A stretch of DNA of 64,000 nt from Magnetovibrio sp. PR-2 (lineage in GTDB: Bacteria; Pseudomonadota; Alphaproteobacteria; Rhodospirillales; Magnetovibrionaceae), in NCBI RefSeq assembly GCF_036689815.1, contig NZ_JBAHUR010000018.1, positions 1 to 64,000 on the forward strand, written 5' to 3'. Positions 18,260-28,345 of this stretch are shown piece by piece; positions within the stretch are counted from its first letter, which is position 1; each line of letters starts with the position of its first letter. The notes under the pieces were generated by a model, which saw only the letters and a list, made by a program, of their open reading frames with translations, was not told where the DNA came from and did not search any database. The position numbers were made by a program, and so were the translations under genes.

Positions 18260-19107
18260 ACGCCGTTCAGCCTCAATCCGTTGAGACGCGAATCTCCAAA
18301 CGCTTCGCCAAACTGGCCGAAGAAAAGCGCGCAGGCTTGGTCACTTACGTCATGTCCGGCGATCCGGATATAGATACAGCGCAAGCGATCTTGAACGGTT
18401 TGCCCGAAGCGGGCGCCGATATGATCGAGATCGGCATGGCGTTTTCCGACCCCATGGCCGACGGTCCGTCCATCCAAGCCGCCGCCATTCGCGCGCTGGA
18501 CGGTGGCGTGACGTTGAAAAAAACCCTCGACCAAGTTCGTGAATTTCGCAAGCTGGATAATGAGACCCCCATCGTGTTGATGGGCTACTTCAACCCGATC
18601 TACGTCTATGGCGTGAACGCTTTTATCAAAGACGCAAAAGACGCAGGCATCGACGGTTTAATAGTTGTGGACTTGCCGCCCGAAGAAGAAGCGGAGCTCT
18701 GCCTGCCCGCTTTGGATGGGGGCATGAACTTCATTTTCCTGACCACACCGACGACGGACGATAAGCGCCTGCCGACGGTTTTGGAAAAAGCGTCGGGCTT
18801 CGTGTATTATGTCTCCATCAAGGGGATTACGGGCGCGGGCTCGGCGTCTGCGGATGATATCGGTGCCGCAGTGGACCGCATTCGCAAATACACTGATTTG
18901 CCCGTCGCCGTGGGCTTTGGCATCACCACCGCCGAGGCTGCTGGAAATGTTGCACGTGTCGCCGACGCTGCGGTTGTGGGGTCCGCCATCGTCAACCGCG
19001 TGCGCGACAACTTAGATGAAAATGGCCGGGCGAACGATCGCCTGGTGGACGAAGTCTTGGACTTCACGCGAAAGCTGGCGGGCGGTGTCCGCGCGGTCGC
19101 GAAATAA
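18256..19107 (+). CDS. trpA: Tryptophan synthase alpha chain
   Basis: TrpA cleaves indole-3-glycerol phosphate and channels indole to TrpB. The 283-residue barrel has the catalytic Glu in [16 protein letters not shown] with the second catalytic acid in [34 protein letters not shown] and the phosphate site VGFGITTAE and GSAIVN are present. Start overlaps trpB. The accD gene follows after 15 bases. Confidence 0.97.
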   Translation: MNAVQPQSVETRISKRFAKLAEEKRAGLVTYVMSGDPDIDTAQAILNGLPEAGADMIEIGMAFSDPMADGPSIQAAAIRALDGGVTLKKTLDQVREFRKLDNETPIVLMGYFNPIYVYGVNAFIKDAKDAGIDGLIVVDLPPEEEAELCLPALDGGMNFIFLTTPTTDDKRLPTVLEKASGFVYYVSIKGITGAGSASADDIGAAVDRIRKYTDLPVAVGFGITTAEAAGNVARVADAAVVGSAIVNRVRDNLDENGRANDRLVDEVLDFTRKLAGGVRAVAK

Positions 19108-19122
19108 CAAAAGGGACTACGC

Positions 19123-20094
19123 ATGAACTGGCTTAAGGATTTTGTTCGCCCGAAACTGAAAGAACTGGTCGGCGGCGGCAAAGACATTCCGGAAAACCTG
19201 TGGCACCAATGCCCCAGCTGTCAGCAGATGATCTTCCATCGCGATTTGGAAGGCAACCTGAACGTCTGCCAACACTGCGGCCACCACATGCGCATCGGTG
19301 TGGGCAAACGCTTAGAGCTTTTGTTCGACGGTGGTGACTACAAAACCGTTCAGTTTGCGGCTCCCTTACAAGATCCGCTGAAGTTCAAAGATCTGAAAAA
19401 ATATTCCGAACGGCTGAAAGAGTCCCAAGCCAAAACAGCAGAAGAAGACGCCATGATCGTGGCTCACGGTAAAATGGGCGGGCAAAACGTTGTGGTTGCC
19501 GCCTTCAACTTTGCCTTCATGGGGGGCTCCATGGGCACGGCCGTGGGTGAAGGCATCGTCACCGCGTCGCGCTTGGCTCAGGTGCAAGACGCTTCGCTGA
19601 TCATCATTCCCGCATCGGGCGGCGCGCGCATGCAAGAAGGCATCTTGTCTTTGATGCAAATGGCGCGCACCACCATCGCGGTGGAAGAAGTCAAAGACAA
19701 AGGCCTGCCGTATTTGGTGTTGCTGACAGATCCCACCACGGGTGGCGTGTCGGCCTCGTTCGCCATGTTGGGCGACGTCGCCATTGCCGAGCCTGGTTGC
19801 ATCATTGGTTTCGCAGGCCGTCGTGTCATCGAACAAACCATTCGCGAACAATTGCCCGAAGATTTCCAAAAGGCCGAATACCTTTTGGACCACGGCATGG
19901 TCGATATGGTTGTTGAGCGCGGCGAGCTGCGCTCCACCATCATTCGTGTGCTGTCCTTGCTGCGCAACACCGGTGCTCCGGGTGACGTGGTGGACTTTGT
20001 CGCCGAACCTGTGCCCATGCCGGACGGTGAGAAAAAACCGCCCGTTATCGACGCGCCCATCCCCCACGGCGCCCGTCCGCCCGAAGCGGATTAA
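19123..20094 (+). CDS. accD: Acetyl-CoA carboxylase carboxyltransferase beta subunit
   Basis: AccD with AccA transfers CO2 from biotin to acetyl-CoA, the committed step of fatty acid synthesis. The 323-residue protein has an N-terminal four-Cys zinc ribbon (CPSC near residue 29, CQHC near 48) followed by the crotonase-like carboxyltransferase domain with GGSMGTAVGEGI, PASGGARMQEG and PTTGGVSASFAMLGD, GFAGRRVIEQT. trpFBA-accD-folC order is widespread in alphaproteobacteria. The C-terminus is a short proline-rich tail. Confidence 0.97.
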   Translation: MNWLKDFVRPKLKELVGGGKDIPENLWHQCPSCQQMIFHRDLEGNLNVCQHCGHHMRIGVGKRLELLFDGGDYKTVQFAAPLQDPLKFKDLKKYSERLKESQAKTAEEDAMIVAHGKMGGQNVVVAAFNFAFMGGSMGTAVGEGIVTASRLAQVQDASLIIIPASGGARMQEGILSLMQMARTTIAVEEVKDKGLPYLVLLTDPTTGGVSASFAMLGDVAIAEPGCIIGFAGRRVIEQTIREQLPEDFQKAEYLLDHGMVDMVVERGELRSTIIRVLSLLRNTGAPGDVVDFVAEPVPMPDGEKKPPVIDAPIPHGARPPEAD

Positions 20095-20103
20095 GCCCGG
20101 CCC

Positions 20104-21432
20104 ATGTGCGCGGCGCCAACGGATGACATCCTCGCACGCCTGATGGCGCTGCACCCAAAATCCATCGATCTCAGTTTGGATCGCTTGGAACGTCTGTTGG
20201 CCGCGCTGGGTAATCCCGAACAGAAACTGCCGCCCGTGGTGCACATCGCGGGCACCAATGGAAAAGGTTCGACCACGGCCTTCCTGCGTGCCTTTGCGGA
20301 GGCTGCGGGCTTGCGGGTGCATGTCTATACCTCGCCGCATTTGGTGAAGTTCAACGAACGCATTCGCGTGTCAGGACAGATCATCAGTGACGCTGAGCTG
20401 AGCGAAATACTCGAAACCTGCGAAACCGCCAACGCAGGCCAGCCCATCACGTTTTTTGAAATCACCACCGCCGCCGCGTTTGTGGCCTTTGTCAAACATC
20501 CGGCAGATTTGGTGATCTTGGAAACGGGACTGGGCGGGCGTTTGGATGCAACCAATGTCATCGATAAGCCGCGCTTAACGGCCATCACCCCCATTTCTTT
20601 GGACCATCAACACTTTTTGGGGGACACCATTGAAGAGATCGCCGCAGAAAAGGCGGGCATTTTTAAGCCGGGTGTTGATTGTGTGGTTGCGGCCCAAGGC
20701 ACGCGGGCGGCGGAAAAAGTTCTGCGCAAACAGGGCAAAGAGGTCGGCTGTCGTCTCACATGGGAAGGTAAGGACTGGTTCGCGCGCACCAAAGGCGGGC
20801 GCCGCGCCAAAGGGGACGGCGGTCTGATTTACAAAGGCCATGGTGCAGCCGGGGAAACCGAACGTGCATTCCCCGAACCCGCCTTGGCGGGCCGCCATCA
20901 AGTGCGCAATGCAGCCTTGGCCATGGCGTGCGTCGAAGCCTTGCAACCGGATTTCAACATCACGGACGCAGCCATCACAATTGGGCTTCGCGCCGTGCGT
21001 TGGCCTGGGCGCATGCAACAGTTGACCGAAGGGCCGTTGGTGGATGGCTTAAGCGATGGCTGGGAGCTGTGGTTGGACGGTGGGCACAATCGTGCGGCGG
21101 CGGAAATGATCGCCCAACATTCGCGCACGTGGCGCGGTGAAGATTTGTGGCTGGTGTTCGGCGCTCTCAACCAACGCCCGCCGTTGGAATTCTTAAAACC
21201 CTTGGAAGGCAAAATTCTGGGTACGCGCACCGTCGCCATTGTCGGCGAAGAAAACACCCTGACTGCAGCCGAAGGGGCCAAAGCCGCCAATCACCTGCAC
21301 ATGAACGCAGCCCCCGCCGACGGCGTGGCGGATGCGGTGAAGAGTATTGCAGACGCGGCAACGCGTCCCGGCCGCATTCTCATTTGCGGCTCGCTCTATT
21401 TGGCGGGGCAGGTTTTGGCGGAGAACACCTAA
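20104..21432 (+). CDS. folC: Bifunctional folylpolyglutamate synthase/dihydrofolate synthase
   Basis: FolC joins glutamate to dihydropteroate and extends folate polyglutamates. The 442-residue protein shows the Mur-ligase-like P-loop HIAGTNGKGST, then YTSPHLVKFNERI, the TFFEITTAAAF stretch, LETGLGGRLDATN and a C-terminal LWLDGGHNRAAAE. ATG 20104 lies nine bases after accD, so the two are co-transcribed. A bidirectional terminator follows. Confidence 0.95.
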   Translation: MCAAPTDDILARLMALHPKSIDLSLDRLERLLAALGNPEQKLPPVVHIAGTNGKGSTTAFLRAFAEAAGLRVHVYTSPHLVKFNERIRVSGQIISDAELSEILETCETANAGQPITFFEITTAAAFVAFVKHPADLVILETGLGGRLDATNVIDKPRLTAITPISLDHQHFLGDTIEEIAAEKAGIFKPGVDCVVAAQGTRAAEKVLRKQGKEVGCRLTWEGKDWFARTKGGRRAKGDGGLIYKGHGAAGETERAFPEPALAGRHQVRNAALAMACVEALQPDFNITDAAITIGLRAVRWPGRMQQLTEGPLVDGLSDGWELWLDGGHNRAAAEMIAQHSRTWRGEDLWLVFGALNQRPPLEFLKPLEGKILGTRTVAIVGEENTLTAAEGAKAANHLHMNAAPADGVADAVKSIADAATRPGRILICGSLYLAGQVLAENT

Positions 21433-21450
21433 TTTTTGTGTGGGTGCTCG

Positions 21451-21489
21451 CAAACAAAAAACCCCGCCGATAGGGCGGAGTTTTGTTTG
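21451..21489. terminator. Bidirectional terminator between folC and trxA
   Basis: CAAACAAAA with CCCCGCC and GGGCGGAG with TTTTGTTTG form a long stem with loop GATA, with A- and T-rich flanks, in the space between the convergent folC and trxA genes. Confidence 0.85.
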
Positions 21490-21503
21490 CCGTGAGGCTC
21501 AAA

Positions 21504-21818
21504 TCAGACGGTTTCGTTGATCCAGGCTTCCAGCTTGTTGCCGGGCAAAGCGCCGACTTTCATAGATGCCGGCTGACCGTTTTTGAAAATGATCAGGGTC
21601 GGGATGCCGCGAACGCCATATTTAGACGGGGACATCGGGTTGTCGTCAATGTTGACTTTGGCGAAGGTCACTTTGCCCTCAAACTCACCTTCCAGAGATT
21701 CCAAGATCGGCGTGATTTGTTTGCAGGGGCCGCACCATTCTGCCCAAAAGTCGATCAGTACCGGAGTTGTGGACTGCAGAACTTCGGCTTCGAAGGTGGC
21801 GTCGGTAATCTCTTTCAT
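21504..21818 (-). CDS. trxA: Thioredoxin
   Basis: A 104-residue thioredoxin, the general cytosolic disulfide reductant. The redox centre WCGPC has Cys29 and Cys32, preceded by VLIDFWAEW; the cis-proline is in RGIPTLIIF and the C-terminal GALPGNKLE is typical. ATG 21818 has AGGAA upstream; a longer in-frame extension to 21887 has no family support. It is the last gene of the tsaE-amgK-murU-addB-addA-trxA series, an order seen in many alphaproteobacteria, separated from addA by 122 bases. Confidence 0.97.
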   Translation of the reverse strand: MKEITDATFEAEVLQSTTPVLIDFWAEWCGPCKQITPILESLEGEFEGKVTFAKVNIDDNPMSPSKYGVRGIPTLIIFKNGQPASMKVGALPGNKLEAWINETV

Positions 21819-21940
21819 GAATTCAATTCCTGAACAAGCGTGTTTTGTTAAAATCAGTTGCCCTAAATCTAAGTGCGCGTCGCCCAAGCGTCAAGCAAGC
21901 CCCGCACGTTCCGGCGAAAAAGCACCCTAAGCTGTTCAAA

Positions 21941-24900
21941 TCAAGATGATAATAAGGTGCCGGGCAGCTCTAATATATGTGGTCCATCCGTCCACAACAG
22001 CAAGCATCTGATGCGTTTTTGCGGATAGATTCGCGCCAACAGCTGGTAATAGAGCCGCATTTGGTTCACGTATTGCTCCGACACGGCGCCAAGCTCCGTC
22101 GGGGCGGGGCGATTGGTTTTGTAATCCACCACCAAAACGTCCGTGTCCAACACCACCAAACGGTCCAAACGAGCAGAGACCACATCCGTGCCCAACACGC
22201 CCGAAACGCTGACTTCGGCCAAGCTGTCTGAACTGAACAAGGGGGCGAAGTCTGGATGGTCGAGCACACGGAAGGTTTCTGCAAAAATGTCGGCTTGGGC
22301 GTCGTCGTCCAACTCATGAACTGGGCGCGCCAGCCATTGGCGGGCGGCGTCGGGACGCTGTGCGGGATCTAAGTCGGGCAATGTCTCCAACAGTTTGTGC
22401 ACCAAGATGCCGCGTTTAAAGCGTTCCGTGCGGTGGGTCTCAAACGGGCTCAGTGCAGGTGGGGCCTCGGGTTCGGGGCGCGACGGCATCAATGGTTTGG
22501 GCGGTTTGGATTCTGGCTGTGGCGGAACCAGCGCCCAGTCGGGCAAAGTCTCAAGATCAGCGACGCTCGGCTTGTCGGCTTTGGTCTCTATGTCTTGACG
22601 CTGGGCAGTTTCAAACCGCCACACGGGTTCGCCGTCAATGTCTGCGGCTTCGGTGCCGATAGAGGACAAGACCGTCAAGATCAAATCGTACCAACAGCCG
22701 TCCCGTCGCCCCTGTTTATCTTCAAACCCTGTGACATATAGCCGTTCTTTGGCACGCGTCATGGCGACGTAAAGCAAGCGGCGGTATTCGCGCGCCCGGT
22801 CTAAGCGCTCCACATCGATTTGGTCCTGGAACACTTGGCAGCGCGCGTCCTTGTGCGGAGCCCACATCAGACCTTGAGCGACGGATGCACCGCCGCCCAA
22901 CCACTGTAGTTTGGAATCTTGACGGCCGTCCGGGGTCGAGCATGTGTCGGTCAAAAAGACGATTTCCGATTCCAAGCCCTTCGCCCCGTGCACCGTCATG
23001 ACGCGCACCTTGTCGCCCAAGGTTTCCATGTCGCGCTTGATGATTTGTGGGCTCGCCATAATCCAATGCAAAAAGCCCTGCAAGGACGGGGTGTGGTTGC
23101 GTTCGAAATCCAGTGTGAGGCCTAAGAACTCGTCAATGGGGTCTTCGGCGTCTAGGCCCAAACGCGCGGTGAGTTTGTTGCGTCCGCCGTCGCGCAACAA
23201 TTCGGAGAAAAACTCATAAGGCGGCATCAAGTCCGCCCGGCTAAGCAAAGTGCTTAAGACGGAAAAGGCGTGTTGGAATGCCGGGTTTTCGTCTTTGCGT
23301 GCGCGCAACGCCGACCAAAGGCTATTTGGGCGGCCGTGCGCCAAGGCAAACAAGTCATCGTCGTCAAAACCGACGAGCGGGCTTTTGAGCAATTCGGCCA
23401 TGCTCAGATCGTCTTGTGGCAAGACGGCAAAGCGTCCGGCGGCGAGCAAATCCATCACCGCCATTTGCTCGGTTAAGACCATGCGGTCCGCACCCGCAAC
23501 ATCGATGTCGTTGACTTTGAGTTGGCGCACCATTTCTTCGGCAAAGTGCCCGCGTCGGCGCACCAAAATCAACACATCGCCCGCGCGGATGGGGCGGTTT
23601 TGTGAGGTGAGAATCTCTTGGTTATCGATCCAGGTGCGAATTTGCAGGGCGATTTGTTTGGCGAGGCGTTTTTCCGCGCGCTCTTCGTTGACGTAGTCCA
23701 GCGGAGCATCCCACGGATCGTCCGCAGGTGTGTCTTGCGGTTTATGGGTGGGCCAAATCTCGACCAATCCTGCTTCTTGATCGCGGCTGGTTTGGTGTGC
23801 GACGCTTAAGCCTTGGAAGCTGAGGCCGTCTTGCGCTTCGGGCTGCGCAAACACATCGTCCACCACGCGCAGCACCGCGGATGTGGTGCGGAACGATTGG
23901 GTCAGTGGCATGGACACGAACTGCCCGCCCGCCGCCGTCACGCGGGCTTGGAAGTGGTCTTGCATGCGGTCGAACTCAAACGGGTCGGCCCCTTGGAAAG
24001 AATAGATGGATTGCTTTTCGTCGCCCACGGCGAAGATGGTGCGCGATTGGGGTTGTTCACCGTCGTCGAGCTTTTGTTCCATGCCAACGCCTGCAAAAAA
24101 TTCTTCGGCGATGCGTTTGACGATGTCCCACTGGGCCGGGCTGGTGTCTTGGCTTTCGTCGACCAAGATGTGGCGGATGCCTTGATCCAATTTGAAATGC
24201 ACCCAACTTACGCCTGAATCCGTTGCCAGCAGGAGGCGTGCGATGTCGATGAGATCGTCATAATCCAAGTCTGCGCGCACGCGTTTGATGCGCGCATATG
24301 CGTCCAACATGGCGCGCCCGACAGTGAGCAAGTGTTTGGTGGCGTCCGCCGTGGCGCGGGCTTTGAGGATGTCGAGGATGTTCACCACGCGCGCTTGTTC
24401 TGCGGCCAAAGCGGGCGCGGCGGCTTCGGCGCCTTTGGTGGTGAGCTTTTTGCGCGGCTCACCCGTCGTGGTGACAAACAGGGGGGCGTAGTCGGATTGG
24501 AAAAAAGCCGCACGGTTGTCGCGGATCAAATACGCGCGCAGGTTTGCGGCGAGCTGTTGCGATGTCTTCGCCCCTTGGTCCAAGGCATCCGCCGCCGCGC
24601 GCAAAGTCTCCTCATCAAGGCCTTCATCCGCGCGCGCCAATATGGCGTCGACGCTGGTGTCGTGCGGACCTAGGCCGACCAAGGCGGTGAGCGCGGCTTC
24701 GACCCCGCCCAGTTTGTCAAAGTGGGTAAGGACTTGGCCCAGCTTCACCCGGTTCGACGCCAAGTCCTGCATCAAGGTGGTGAAGTCGTCTTCATTGACC
24801 AGCTCCGCCATGGCGTTGATGGCGTGCGAAAGGTCTGATTGCGGTTCTTTCAATGTTGCGCGCAACATGTGTTCGCGCGCTTGGGTGAGCAGTTCCGCCG

Positions 24901-25363
24901 TGGTGCGTTCATCAATGACGGAAAAATGCGGTGCGACGCCCGCTTCAATGGGGAAGCGCCCGATGAGACTTTCACAAAACGCGTGGATGGTGCGAATTTT
25001 CATGCCGCCCGGCACGTCCAGAACCTGTGCGAACAGGCGGCGCGCGGTGTTGAGCATATCTTCGTCGGGATCGGACTGGGTCAGCGCCTTCAAATCGTCG
25101 ATGAGTGCTTGGTCGTCCATCACCGCCCACTGGCCCAGTTGCGCGTTGATGCGCTCTGCCATTTCCGCCGCGCCCGTTTTGGTAAACGTGAGGCAGAGAA
25201 TTTTTTCCGGCCGCGCCCCCGTTAGCAGCAACCGTGCGATGCGGTCCACCAAAACGCGTGTTTTACCTGTCCCCGCATTGGCAGAAACCCAGACGGAGCG
25301 GTCGGGCCTAGCGGCGGCGAACTGGCCCAAGGTGCGTTGCATGGTTTTGTGGTTTTGGGGCAT
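21941..25363 (-). CDS. addA: AddA helicase-nuclease, double-strand break repair
   Basis: AddA is the UvrD-like helicase and nuclease subunit of AddAB, the alphaproteobacterial counterpart of RecBCD, which resects DNA ends for RecA. The 1140-residue protein has Walker A in SANAGTGKTRVLVDR (residues 28-41), TFTKTGAAEM (motif Ia), VDESQDTS (motif II), GDEKQSIYSFQGA (motif III), VHGAKGLESEIVFL (motif V) and YVAMTRAKERLYVTG (motif VI). The C-terminal PD-(D/E)XK nuclease has LVVDYKTNR. ATG 25363 shares one base with the addB stop, so translation is coupled; an upstream in-frame codon at 25390 lies inside addB. Confidence 0.95.
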   Translation of the reverse strand: MPQNHKTMQRTLGQFAAARPDRSVWVSANAGTGKTRVLVDRIARLLLTGARPEKILCLTFTKTGAAEMAERINAQLGQWAVMDDQALIDDLKALTQSDPDEDMLNTARRLFAQVLDVPGGMKIRTIHAFCESLIGRFPIEAGVAPHFSVIDERTTAELLTQAREHMLRATLKEPQSDLSHAINAMAELVNEDDFTTLMQDLASNRVKLGQVLTHFDKLGGVEAALTALVGLGPHDTSVDAILARADEGLDEETLRAAADALDQGAKTSQQLAANLRAYLIRDNRAAFFQSDYAPLFVTTTGEPRKKLTTKGAEAAAPALAAEQARVVNILDILKARATADATKHLLTVGRAMLDAYARIKRVRADLDYDDLIDIARLLLATDSGVSWVHFKLDQGIRHILVDESQDTSPAQWDIVKRIAEEFFAGVGMEQKLDDGEQPQSRTIFAVGDEKQSIYSFQGADPFEFDRMQDHFQARVTAAGGQFVSMPLTQSFRTTSAVLRVVDDVFAQPEAQDGLSFQGLSVAHQTSRDQEAGLVEIWPTHKPQDTPADDPWDAPLDYVNEERAEKRLAKQIALQIRTWIDNQEILTSQNRPIRAGDVLILVRRRGHFAEEMVRQLKVNDIDVAGADRMVLTEQMAVMDLLAAGRFAVLPQDDLSMAELLKSPLVGFDDDDLFALAHGRPNSLWSALRARKDENPAFQHAFSVLSTLLSRADLMPPYEFFSELLRDGGRNKLTARLGLDAEDPIDEFLGLTLDFERNHTPSLQGFLHWIMASPQIIKRDMETLGDKVRVMTVHGAKGLESEIVFLTDTCSTPDGRQDSKLQWLGGGASVAQGLMWAPHKDARCQVFQDQIDVERLDRAREYRRLLYVAMTRAKERLYVTGFEDKQGRRDGCWYDLILTVLSSIGTEAADIDGEPVWRFETAQRQDIETKADKPSVADLETLPDWALVPPQPESKPPKPLMPSRPEPEAPPALSPFETHRTERFKRGILVHKLLETLPDLDPAQRPDAARQWLARPVHELDDDAQADIFAETFRVLDHPDFAPLFSSDSLAEVSVSGVLGTDVVSARLDRLVVLDTDVLVVDYKTNRPAPTELGAVSEQYVNQMRLYYQLLARIYPQKRIRCLLLWTDGPHILELPGTLLSS

Positions 25364-28341
25364 TAAGCATCTCCCCCGCTGCTGGACCATTCTTTAACAC
25401 GGGCCAAGTGATCAAAGTCGCCAAAGCGGCTTTCGAACATGGGGCGCGGGCGCGACAGGAACGGGGTTTTTTCGTCCAAGTACTTGTGCAGCATTTGGAT
25501 CAGGCTTTCGTAAGCTTCATGCGCTTGGGCGTCGGCGTCCACTTTAATGGGTTTTTCTTCACCCGCCACGCGCCCGCCCGAAAGCCGCACGTAGGTGAGT
25601 TGCGAAATGCTGCCGGCGTGGTTTAAGTCTTTAAACCCACCGCAGATGGCCATGGCGGCTTCCAACGGCAGTTGGGGGGTGAGCCCCGCTTCGACTTGTT
25701 TGGTGGTGGGCGGCTGCCCGGTTTTGTAATCCATCACCACCAAGCCGCCGGAAAGATCGCGATCAAAGCGGTCAGCTTTGGCGATCAGGGTAAACTCACG
25801 GTTGAGCTCAGCGAGCTTCAGCTCCCCGCGTTGCTCAACCAATATGGGTTTGTAGCCCGCTTGGCGGCGTTTGGTTTCAAAGTCGGCAAACCAATGGGCT
25901 ATGCGTTTGAAACGCGGCCACCAAAAGGCACGCACGCTGGGGCTTGCGACCATTTCGTCGAATACGTTTTCGCCCATCTCAATCAAGGCTTGGGCGGGAT
26001 CGTCGGGCAGCTCGTCCATGTGGGCGCGGATGAAGCGGTCCAGGATTTCGTGAATGACAATGCCGCGATCCGCCGCACCGGGGTCGGCTTCAATGTCGTC
26101 CAACACATCCAAGTCTAGCACCTTGCGCGCGTAAATGGCGTAGGGGTCCCGGATCCAGGTTTCCACTTGGGTGACGGAAATTTTGTTGGGCCGGGCGTCC
26201 ACGGGCGGCGTTGGGCGCGGGCCTTTGACGGGCTGGGCTGGGCCTTTGGGTTGGGTGAGTTGAGACGTCCAGTGCACCCATTTGTCACCGCGCGCCATGG
26301 CGTGGTCTGCACCCAATAAAGTGTCGAGCCGCACCAGCCAGCGGGACGGGACTTGTGGACTGCCACCGCTGCGCGCGGAACGGGTGAGATATACTTCGCC
26401 TGCATGCAGCGCTTGGACAAAGTCGTGCGCGCTGAGACCGATGCGGCGTTCCGGCAAGGGCAGGCCGAAGTCTTGCATCATCGGGCGGCTCATCCACGGG
26501 CTGGCTTCGGCGTTGGGCGGCCAGCTGCCTTCATTGAGCCCGCCCAACACCACCACGTCGGCGGTTTGCAGCCGGGCCTCCAACGGTCCCCAGATGGACA
26601 GGCGTGGGTGCATGGCGTAACGCGGGCGCACCGGGCGGCCCAACATCATGGCTTGCAGCAAGGCCGGGTATTGATCCGCACGAATGTCGCCAAAGGTTGC
26701 CAGCGCATCGTGGGCTTCGGCGATGAAGGCGGCTAAGGCCTCTCCGTCTTCGCCCGCCCACAGACGCCGTTCATCAGTGTCGAAGTTCACTTCGGCCAGG
26801 CGTGCGGCGGTTTGGGTGTGGAGCTCCAGTAACGCGGCGGGGGCGGCGGGGGCAATAGTGTCGCTTTGCAAAGCATCTGTCAGCGCGCCTGCGGTTTCGC
26901 TGAGCACTTGGATGGCTTTGCGCGGAAGGTTCTGGTCAAGCCCGTGTCGCTGGAAACGTTTACCTTGCTGTTCGTCGTGCAAAAACACGCGCAGCAAATC
27001 TTCCAAACCTTGCAGGCCCGGGGCGGGGCGGGGCCCGCGCAGAAGGGCGAGTTCCAACGCGCGCACGGCGGCACGCAATTGTGACGGCATCATCCCCGCT
27101 GCCGCCAAAGGGTGCTTTAGGCACGCCAAGACGTGAACAGGTTGAAGCTGGCTCGCCGCCATTTCGCTCACCAGATTGAAAAACGCACCGGGTGGCGTTT
27201 GGTCCAAGGGTGTACCGGCGGAATCGTCCACCTCAACCCCCCAGCGTCCCAGCTCTACCGCCACGCGCCGCGCGAGGGAGCGGTCCGGGGTAATCAACGC
27301 ACAGGTCTTTTCCGCCGTCTCCAACGTTTGACGCATGATCAACGCAATGGCCCCGGCTTCTTCGTGCGGGCCGGGGGCGTCGATGCGCTCGACGCCGTCG
27401 AGGGCGTTGGCATCAATATCCGTGCCGCCCTGCCACAAATGCGTGGCTTCAGCGGGGGCCAATGCTTGGGACAAAAGCTGCGTGCGTGACGATGCCTCAG
27501 TGTCCTGTCCCCACAATTTTACATCTTGGCGGGGCAGCCCCAGTTTCCCCAACAGCTGGCTCATACCATACTGCGGGTGGGTGGGGTCAAGTGCGTCCCA
27601 TATGTCATCCGAGGCCCCTTGGTCCAAACCGGGCAACACCAAAAAACCTTGGGGCAAGTGCGCGACGGTTTTGAGCAGCTCTGCGGATGCGGGGATTGTA
27701 CCGGTTGAGCCCGCCGCAATCACCGGACCGAGTGGTGGGGTATCGGCCCAGGATTTAGCGCGCGCACGGATCAACTTGTCGCGGCGTTCTGCACTGTCCA
27801 TCAGGCCGTAATCCGCCAAGACCTGCGGCCATGCGGTGCCGAGAATTTCCAAAAAATTCAACGTCTGTTGCCAGTGCTCAGCCAAGTCGCGATGCACCAG
27901 ATCGGGTAGGCGGGAAAGATCTAAGCCTTCGGTGTGCACTTGGTCGATGAGTTTGGCCAGCTCGCCCGCCAAACGCACGGCTTGTTCGGGCGTGGTGTCT
28001 TTATCCTTGGCCATGACCAGCTGCGCCAGCTGCACCACACGCGCGGTGGCGTTCATGGTGGGCGGCAGCTCAAGGGCGTCGTGCACACCTGTGCCTTCCA
28101 ACACCATGTCGTCTTCGTCCACATCGCCCAACGGCGTCATTTGCGGCAGCAACATCGGTTGGCCGTCGGTGCGGCGTAAGAAGGCTTCGCGCAAACTGCG
28201 GCACGCACGCCGCGTCGGCAGAAGCACGCGCACTTGGGCAAGGTTTTGCGGATCGTCACCCCAGCGTTCTAATACGCCGTCGGCCAAAGCGGTGACGAAG
28301 GACAGGTGTGGCGCGATGGTGTAGACGTTCGGCCCCCCCAT
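25363..28341 (-). CDS. addB: AddB nuclease subunit, double-strand break repair
   Basis: The 992-residue partner of AddA. The N-terminal half is a degenerate helicase-like fold (VLLPTRRACRSLREAFL; VIAAGSTGTIPA; VVLGGLNEGSWPP) and the C-terminal domain has the RecB-like nuclease motif LVVMDYKTGQPP, preceded by a catalytic-region HEILDRF. Family members recognise the regulatory Chi-like sequence and cut the opposite strand to AddA. ATG 28341 has GGAGG nine bases upstream, and lies immediately after the stop of the nucleotidyltransferase gene; an in-frame ATG at 28368 would overlap that gene. Confidence 0.93.
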   Translation of the reverse strand: MGGPNVYTIAPHLSFVTALADGVLERWGDDPQNLAQVRVLLPTRRACRSLREAFLRRTDGQPMLLPQMTPLGDVDEDDMVLEGTGVHDALELPPTMNATARVVQLAQLVMAKDKDTTPEQAVRLAGELAKLIDQVHTEGLDLSRLPDLVHRDLAEHWQQTLNFLEILGTAWPQVLADYGLMDSAERRDKLIRARAKSWADTPPLGPVIAAGSTGTIPASAELLKTVAHLPQGFLVLPGLDQGASDDIWDALDPTHPQYGMSQLLGKLGLPRQDVKLWGQDTEASSRTQLLSQALAPAEATHLWQGGTDIDANALDGVERIDAPGPHEEAGAIALIMRQTLETAEKTCALITPDRSLARRVAVELGRWGVEVDDSAGTPLDQTPPGAFFNLVSEMAASQLQPVHVLACLKHPLAAAGMMPSQLRAAVRALELALLRGPRPAPGLQGLEDLLRVFLHDEQQGKRFQRHGLDQNLPRKAIQVLSETAGALTDALQSDTIAPAAPAALLELHTQTAARLAEVNFDTDERRLWAGEDGEALAAFIAEAHDALATFGDIRADQYPALLQAMMLGRPVRPRYAMHPRLSIWGPLEARLQTADVVVLGGLNEGSWPPNAEASPWMSRPMMQDFGLPLPERRIGLSAHDFVQALHAGEVYLTRSARSGGSPQVPSRWLVRLDTLLGADHAMARGDKWVHWTSQLTQPKGPAQPVKGPRPTPPVDARPNKISVTQVETWIRDPYAIYARKVLDLDVLDDIEADPGAADRGIVIHEILDRFIRAHMDELPDDPAQALIEMGENVFDEMVASPSVRAFWWPRFKRIAHWFADFETKRRQAGYKPILVEQRGELKLAELNREFTLIAKADRFDRDLSGGLVVMDYKTGQPPTTKQVEAGLTPQLPLEAAMAICGGFKDLNHAGSISQLTYVRLSGGRVAGEEKPIKVDADAQAHEAYESLIQMLHKYLDEKTPFLSRPRPMFESRFGDFDHLARVKEWSSSGGDA

Positions 28342-28345
28342 ACGC

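Noticed and set aside
19366-20340. Long frame antisense to accD and folC
   Set aside because: It overlaps two well-supported genes and has no recognisable domain.
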